Below, one piece after another: positions 58,061 to 64,000 of a DNA stretch of 64,000 nucleotides (within the stretch, counting starts at the first letter, position 1; each line of letters begins with the position of its first letter). The notes under the pieces are model-generated. The model made no database searches. It was not told where the DNA came from and saw only the letters and a list, made by a program, of their open reading frames with translations. This DNA is from Gymnothorax reevesii (Eukaryota; Chordata; Actinopteri; Anguilliformes; Muraenidae): the NCBI GenBank assembly GCA_029721435.1, contig CM056573.1, forward strand, positions 96,987,947 through 97,051,946, in the 5' to 3' direction. The position numbers and the translations under genes are program-made.

Positions 58061-59704
58061 AAAGGGAGACGGGTCTGTTATGAAGGTAAAGCAGGACCAG
58101 TCATCGCGCTGTGCCCGGTCACATCCTCATTTCCAGCTGTGCTCCTGGCAACACTGGAGGGGCAGAACATGAGGAGGGAGTGGGAGCCCAAAATAACCTC
58201 AGTGGCCCTGCTGTGTAATTAAGGCAGTGACAGGGGCTGGGGAGGCGACTGCGCGCCATGTAATTCTCAGTTCTTCACATATGGAGAAACCTGGTGCTGG
58301 GCCAGCAATGAGGCTTTTCTACAGGCTGCCATCAAATCTCCCCAAGATGACAGTAATTCGCTATGAAAACAAAAGGGAGTTCGTTTTCGTCGACTTGTGT
58401 TCAGAGTTGCCTGACAAGTAGGTTGAATGGGTGCCAAAGCCATGAAGAGAGGCAAAACGAGAAAGAGAGGGAGAGAGATTGTCAAAGCTGAAAAAAGCAT
58501 CCATCATGAGGAGAGGTCCCACCATTTGTACAGCAGTGTTTGTATAGTGCATCAGAAGGGAAGGCAGTCCTGTGTGCATGTGTTACACTGCATGTGCCCG
58601 GACGTCCAGAGTCATGGACCCGTTTTTCTTTTTCAGCGTGTTTACAGACTAAAAGTAGCAGGTTCAGTAAAGCATTGAGTAATTCTGTTGCAAACAGACG
58701 CGCTGTTCCTGAGCCACAAGGTCGACTGGATCACAGCAACCCACCACCTCTGCTCTGCTGTTCTACCCTGGGACGATGCCAGACAGCCCGCCCACGAGAG
58801 TCCCCAGAGCCAAGGCCGAGCAAGGGTAATCGCAGTCGTGTGTGTGCGCGCAATGCAAGTGTGTGAGGAGGAAAAAAAAAAAAAAAAAAGTGTGTTTCTG
58901 TCTTTGCCTGACCTGCTAGCACTCCTAATGTTTTTGAGTCTGCATGCCGAGCCCATTTCACATCACAAGTCCAGTTCGGAGTCCTAAGTTCTGCCTTGGA
59001 CATAACAGAGCTTCAGGCCTTGCAGATTTTTAATTGTGTTTGAGGCACCGCTGTCAGCCCTCCTGACACACTGCTTATTCTGCAAACATCAACCCCTAAG
59101 GCTAATGCTGCCTGTCTGGAATATACATAGCCAATATCCAGCTATACAAAGCAACATCGAGTCATTCCCCGCACAAGGGAGAGAACTCAATTACATTAGT
59201 TGTTATGCTAAAGTAAGAGCTACAAGAGGTATCATAATTAGGGTTAAATTTTTGATTCAGGCTTTGGCATTAGGCATGTGCATTGGTATGGCAAGCCGAT
59301 GTGACAACCGAAATTTTGAGCACACACACCCACACACACTTTGGTTACGAAATAAACATAAGTAGTTGAAACTATTAGAGCATAAACTGCTGACAGAAGG
59401 CATTTCTTGATTTAAAAGTAGCAATGAAAGGTGTAATGAAATCAGAGGATACCACAGAGCAGCTACATTGGGATAATGGTGTTGCATTTCAAAGGGTTGT
59501 GTCATAACCACCCCAACTGAACATGGGCCGGAAGTGAGCAAACATTTAATGGTTCTGGCATTAGAAAAGCAATTGTCCATCCTTTGTAGAGCACCAATTT
59601 CCACATCAGAGCCCAATTGACACAAACGCAAGTAATTTAGCGAATTCCAAGGTAATTAGAGGCACATCTCAAAAAAGGCCACAGGCGTACCACTAAATAA
59701 ATAA

Positions 59705-59735
<31 letters not shown>

Positions 59736-60068
59736 GGTAAGACGTTCAGGAAATTATTATATATGTAGATTGAAAGTCTGAATATATGGAATGAAAGTCT
59801 GAATATATATAATGGAACTTGAATATATTGAATAAAGCTTGAATATATGGAATGACAGTTTGAATACATGGAATGAAATGTGACAATATTGAATGAAAAC
59901 TGACGTCACCATCTTGTGTTTTGAGACGATTAGTTATCGCTGTTCCTGCAAAAGTGAGTTCGAGATTATAAGTGAGTCAGCACGAAATCGGCATCATAGC
60001 AATCAGGCTGTATTCCTTTCCCCCACTAAAAACGATAAAACCTAAGTGACAATAATGGGAGCCTAGTA

Positions 60069-61052
60069 TTAAGCTGCTTGCACACTGGACGCGAAACGAA
60101 TTTTTCGCACGACAGATTGCGTTGAACGCAGTGTCTACGTGCCCGAAAGTCTGACAGGGTTTTAATAGATCTCCGTGTCCGACAGTCGATTATTGTTTTT
60201 AATTGCTTCAAATGACTCTTTTAGATATTAAACGTGAATGTTTTGATAAGAGGGCTCAGTTCTTCAAGATGAGTACCGAGAATTTCAATCAATGTTTCTG
60301 TTTAAGCTCTGCTCAGTAGAGTGAGTCGACAATGGCGCGAGACAATGTATAATGCCTCCATCTGACAGCCAAAAAAAAAAAAAAAGGACGATTAGAACAG
60401 ATTGATGACGAAATAAAGAATAAAAAACATTTTAACAACAGAACATCCAATGAACACTGCAATTTATTTATTTATTTGTGGGTCATCTTTTTTTGGATAT
60501 TCTGTTTGTTGGCGATATATTTTTATTCTTTATTTTGTTATAAATCTGTTCTCATATCAATAATATTACTTTTTGCTGGCTGCTGGACATGGGGTATTCT
60601 GCATTTCGCATCGGACAGTCTTCATCGTGCATGCAATAATTCATTCACACTGTCAATGGTCATGGAATTGATTTGTTCAATGACTACAAGCACTATTTTA
60701 TCTCTGGTGTGGAAATAAAGCGTGAATCTGTTCGATCCATCTGCCTAATTTTTAAAAGAAAGAAAAAAGTCTTAATTCGGTCCATCTTCAACGGAAGAAA
60801 ACAGACGAATAAAAAGACCAAGATAGGTCGATAGCTATCAATTTGCATTTTGTGAAGGTCGAACACAAACATGGCCAAGTTTGTAGCCTACGTCTAATAA
60901 GTCCTGGAATACTTGAAAAATTAGAACTTTTATGACTTTCAGACACTGAGCTATATTAAAACCCTGTCCGACTATCGCGTCTTCGCATTGACTTTGACCG
61001 TAATCAGTTGTGCGAAAAATTCGTTTCGCTTCCAGTGCGCAAGCGGCTTTAC
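60069..61052. mobile_element. Non-autonomous TIR element, about 0.98 kb, nested
   Basis: The left end TTAAGCTGCTTGCACACTGG (60069) and the right end, reverse complement GTAAAGCCGCTTGCGCACTGG-like (61052), match and continue through GCGAAACGAATTTTTCGCAC and GACAGGGTTTTAATA; the TIR is about 110 bp. The outer block resembles the fold-back MITE at 9762-9919. The interior shows no transposase. Confidence 0.75.
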
Positions 61053-61668
61053 CGAGCATAGAACGCAAGCTTTATACGCACTGCCTGATGCCGAGGCAGT
61101 TTGTGGTTGGCTGAGAAAGATGTGAAGTCGTTAATTTGAATCATTGATTCAGTTGCGCTGATTAAGTCAGGTCGAGTTTCCATTACACGTGCCAACCGCC
61201 TTTGATCTGACATCACGACAATCGATATAGATACTATAATTTATGTGCTGATTCAGATAGTTACATTAAACAGTGGTTGCTGTAATTATTTACTGTATTG
61301 AAATGTGCCTGACATTCTGGAAACCTGCCTGTGAGGTTTCGGTGACGAGTGCGCACTGTGCGCCGGTCAGCCAATTTACCACTGCACGGAAATTAAACCA
61401 GGTTGGAGCTGGCTAGCTTTCTTCACAACTGCAGCGAAGACTTTTTCTATGAAATTGTCACTGCATCTTGATGAAAATGTGACACCTCCCCCTACTACGC
61501 TGCCGCACCCATCTCGGCACACGTTCGTCTACCAAAGGCTGCGCACAGTGTCGCACCTCACAAAATTACTACTGCGCGGGCTGCGCCGGACGAAATTACT
61601 ACTGCGTGGGCTGCGTCAAGCTATGCCACGCTGCGCTACCCTGCGCAGCGCCAAGAAATTAGAGCCCA

Positions 61669-62046
61669 TTCAGTCTTTCATCCATATATTCAGACTTTCA
61701 TTCAATATATTCAGACCTTCATTCCATATATTCAAGTTTCACTCCAAATGTTCAAGTTTCATTCCAAATATTCAGACTTACATTCCATATATTCAAGTTT
61801 CACTCCAAATGTTCAAGTTTCATTCCAAATATTCAGACTTACATTCCATATATTCAAGTTTCATTCCATATATTCAGACTTACATTTCATATATTCAAGT
61901 TTCATTTCATATATTCAAACATTCCATACATATATTCAAGTTTAATTTCATATATTCAAACATTCCATATATATATTCAAGGTTCATTCCATATATTCAG
62001 ACTTTCATTCAATATATTCAGAGTTTACTCTATATATTCAAACTTT

Positions 62047-62056
<10 letters not shown>
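61669..62056. repeat. Satellite of 20-bp ATATATTCAAGTTTCATTCC units
   Basis: About 19 units alternating ATTCAAGTTTCATTCCATAT and ATTCAGACTTACATTCCATA types. A 225-codon frame (61449-62126) runs through it but is a repeat artefact. The mirror array is at 59757-59905. Confidence 0.92.

Positions 62057-62072
<16 letters not shown>

Positions 62073-62105
<33 letters not shown>
62073..62105. repeat. TA/ATA microsatellite
   Basis: TA run followed by AAT repeats, next to the right TIR of the element above. Confidence 0.9.
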
Positions 62106-62855
62106 TTCCTAAACGGCTTGCCATAATATATAATAGATTTAATAATATACATATCCCAAAGCGAAACTAGCAAGGTTTTAGGTTAAGTGCCCAATTTTTA
62201 CTGGGTACGGCGGACTGTTGAACAAATGAATCAACTCAGCCCGAAACGAGTTGGTTACAGTTTAACTGCACCTGTTTTTCCACAGAATCAAAACGAGGGA
62301 GGGGAGGACGTGAGAAGTGCGGGGGAAGAGTAGTGCTGAAATGAGCCAAAATGCAACCCAATTTTCAGCAAGGAAAACACAAGTAAACAAAGCTGCCAGG
62401 TCTGCAGCTAACAAAATAACTCGGGGCATGCTGCATGGCCCGTTCACCTCTCACCTCTCCTGTCCCAGAATGCACTGCTTTGGAGTGCACAGGGCCGAGA
62501 ACTGGGGCAAACAACCAGCTGTTTTTCACTCTCATCATTTCCATCTCATAGAATAATACACACAGGAGTAAGCAGTGGGGGTAGGGCTGTGTGAGTAAGC
62601 AGTGCAGTAGGTTTCCCCTTCCCTTCTTCCAACCAATCAGAGCATGACCCCAGAAAAGGAGCCAATCACTTGTGCATCGTCTCCTCTACGAAACACACTA
62701 AGCTGGAGTGAAGAATCACAGGAAAAACATGTTGGAGGAGACCATGTTGAATAGGGGGTTGGACAGCCTGTTTTGCATGGCTGCAGGATACTTAAGGAAT
62801 GTATTAGCCACACTAACAGCTTTGAGCTGTATGAGTCTGCGTGCAATGCACGGAA

Positions 62856-62959
62856 TACCCCTCAGCCCGATGTCGAAGTTTTTGGAGACGCCCGCCCGAC
62901 CGCCCGCCCAACCGCACGAAGGATAGCAATACCCCGTCAGCCTTGAGGGCTGAGGGGTA
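62856..62959. repeat. 13-bp inverted repeat, repeat-family terminus
   Basis: TACCCCTCAGCCC (62856-62868) pairs perfectly with GGGCTGAGGGGTA (62947-62959) across a 78-bp loop that holds a GCCCGCCCGACCGCCCGCCC tract. It resembles the terminal hairpins at 3353, 11560 and 58031. Confidence 0.65.
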
Positions 62960-64000
62960 AAAATAAAGATATTAAAAAATGTGGACCAAGTAAACATGAT
63001 ATCAGGTATATAGACTTTACTTGAGTTTAGTAAAGAGTATTTTGGCAGGCCAAGGTACAGTTTTCATCACAGCCAGTGTCCGTGCTGTACAGTCAATGTT
63101 TGATCATAGCTGCTTGCACTGTAGCCATCCTCCACAGCATCACTGAGCTGAACCAAAGAGGAGCAGCATAGAAGGATAAAAGCTGCCCTAAATGTATTAC
63201 TGAATATTAAGAACTGATTATTCAATTAAGAGCAGCAGCAGGAGGCAGTACAGCAAACAGTGAAACCAAATCAAAATCATTTCACGCTAAAAATAAGACT
63301 GGCTGAGCACCCTGGCTAAAATAGACTGGTGGTTCTGATGCCTCCCCCAACCCCCAGCAAAATTAAAAATCCCATTACATCAAGGCAATTGATTCTGTGG
63401 AGGAATTCAGACAGAGCTGCAGGGGGACGCATTTCTTAATTCTGACCCAAATCACAATCCACTCCTCGAGTGTGTCCCTCTGCATACACAGCCAGCAGAC
63501 TAAAGACTGGCTCGCAGACGGACTGACACCAGCCCAGTCTGCCATAACCTCCCTTATTACCTCAGTCTCTGTGCCCCCCGCCCGTGACAGACTGAGATTA
63601 CATGCTTTGCAGAAACATCTGCTGCCAGCCCCGAGCAGCTACACAGACAGAGCTGCTCCCTGACGACCCAGACGTGAACTGTGCCCCTTCAGGCGACATC
63701 AAAGAGACCATAAACAGCCAGGCCGTGGGGGATAAACACAGCAAAGGGGTGCAGCCATAAGGGAGGAGAGCCAGGAGGGTCGCAGGACTGAATCCAAGGC
63801 GGTTAATATGCTGAGGAATCCAGTGTATGACATTACACAGCATTGCAGGCATGACAGATGGTCTTAACCAAAGTGATGAACAACATGAAGTGCTTCAGCA
63901 TGCATATGACAAATAAAACAGTCCTGGCAGAAAATACCTGGAAACAAAATAAAGAACTATTCTTTCAGCTAGACAGCTAGTCGCCCATTGGTTTGCCGTG

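Larger units (their letters stand above)
59734..62124. mobile_element. 2.4-kb TIR element with subterminal satellites and nested MITE
   Basis: The left end ATGGTAAGACGTTCAGGAAA (59734) matches the reverse complement of the right end, ATGGCAAGCCGTTTAGGAAA (62124), 23 of 26 bases including the following TTATTA. Inside each end lies an array of 20-21 bp units (GAATATATGGAATGAAAGTC type), at about 59757-59905 and, inverted, 61669-62056. Both ends also have TA microsatellites, outside at the left and within at the right. A separate element at 60069-61052 sits inside. No transposase seen; superfamily unknown. Confidence 0.72.
31042..64000. other. Region upstream of sipa1l1 coding exons; no host coding exon seen
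   Basis: 33 kb, presumably the first sipa1l1 intron(s) and/or 5' flank. Open frames here are short and do not resemble known proteins except the hAT relic near 37 kb. Stretches of more than 300 bp in which I see nothing recognisable include 32255-34290, 34710-36340, 38400-39280, 42100-42880, 44550-47250, 54000-54790, 55000-57040, 58070-59690 and 62970-64000. Confidence 0.6.

Noticed and set aside
61449..62126. 225-codon plus-strand open frame
   Set aside because: Most of it is translation of a 20-bp satellite (FHIFK/SYIQ repeats) and a TA microsatellite; open because the units lack stops in that frame.

Overview
This is a window of vertebrate nuclear DNA, almost certainly from a ray-finned (teleost-type) fish. 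The evidence is split coding exons with GT-AG introns, a vertebrate synaptic RapGAP gene, and a fish-like repeat load (Tc1/mariner copies, hAT-, Harbinger- and TTAA-type MITEs, tRNA-SINE-like pieces). Nothing bacterial or viral was seen.

The one real gene is on the minus strand. Nine coding exons between 30800 and 3854 encode the first 1124 residues of a SIPA1-like RapGAP, best matched to SIPA1L1 (SPAR). Reading frames join across all eight internal introns. The 5' leader (30801-31041) starts at a good splice acceptor and carries three short upstream ORFs and a strong hairpin. The RapGAP domain, with its catalytic asparagine (N700), and the PDZ domain (about 946-1023) are intact. The C-terminal third of the protein lies beyond position 1, and the promoter and non-coding first exon(s) are somewhere above 31042, possibly outside the window.

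The introns are full of mobile DNA. Going up the coordinates: a 130-bp-unit repeat and a hairpin-ended repeat (300-3390); a TTAA-flanked MITE (6350-6704); a nested inverted-repeat element (9184-10186); a broken Tc1 split by a foreign insert (10609-13430); a CpG-rich block (14745-14960); an older long-TIR element whose left TIR was split by a second Tc1 (17920-22110); and a hAT-type MITE (28886-29270).

From 31042 to 64000 I see no host coding exon. This stretch holds a hAT MITE (31887-32246), a hAT transposase relic (36848-37290), a Harbinger-like element (41125-42077), a 0.94-kb near-perfect palindrome (50242-51184), a minisatellite carrying a 216-bp duplicate of sequence 3.1 kb away (52787-53669), a three-unit higher-order repeat (57140-58060), and a 2.4-kb TIR element with subterminal satellites and a nested MITE (59734-62124).

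The most unusual structures are the palindrome with a flipped 26-bp segment, the layered Tc1-in-TIR insertion, the transposon-borne domain seen twice (16873-17067 and 20698-21033), and the family of repeats that end in a short hairpin. Family assignments come from recall of protein and repeat families, with no database search.
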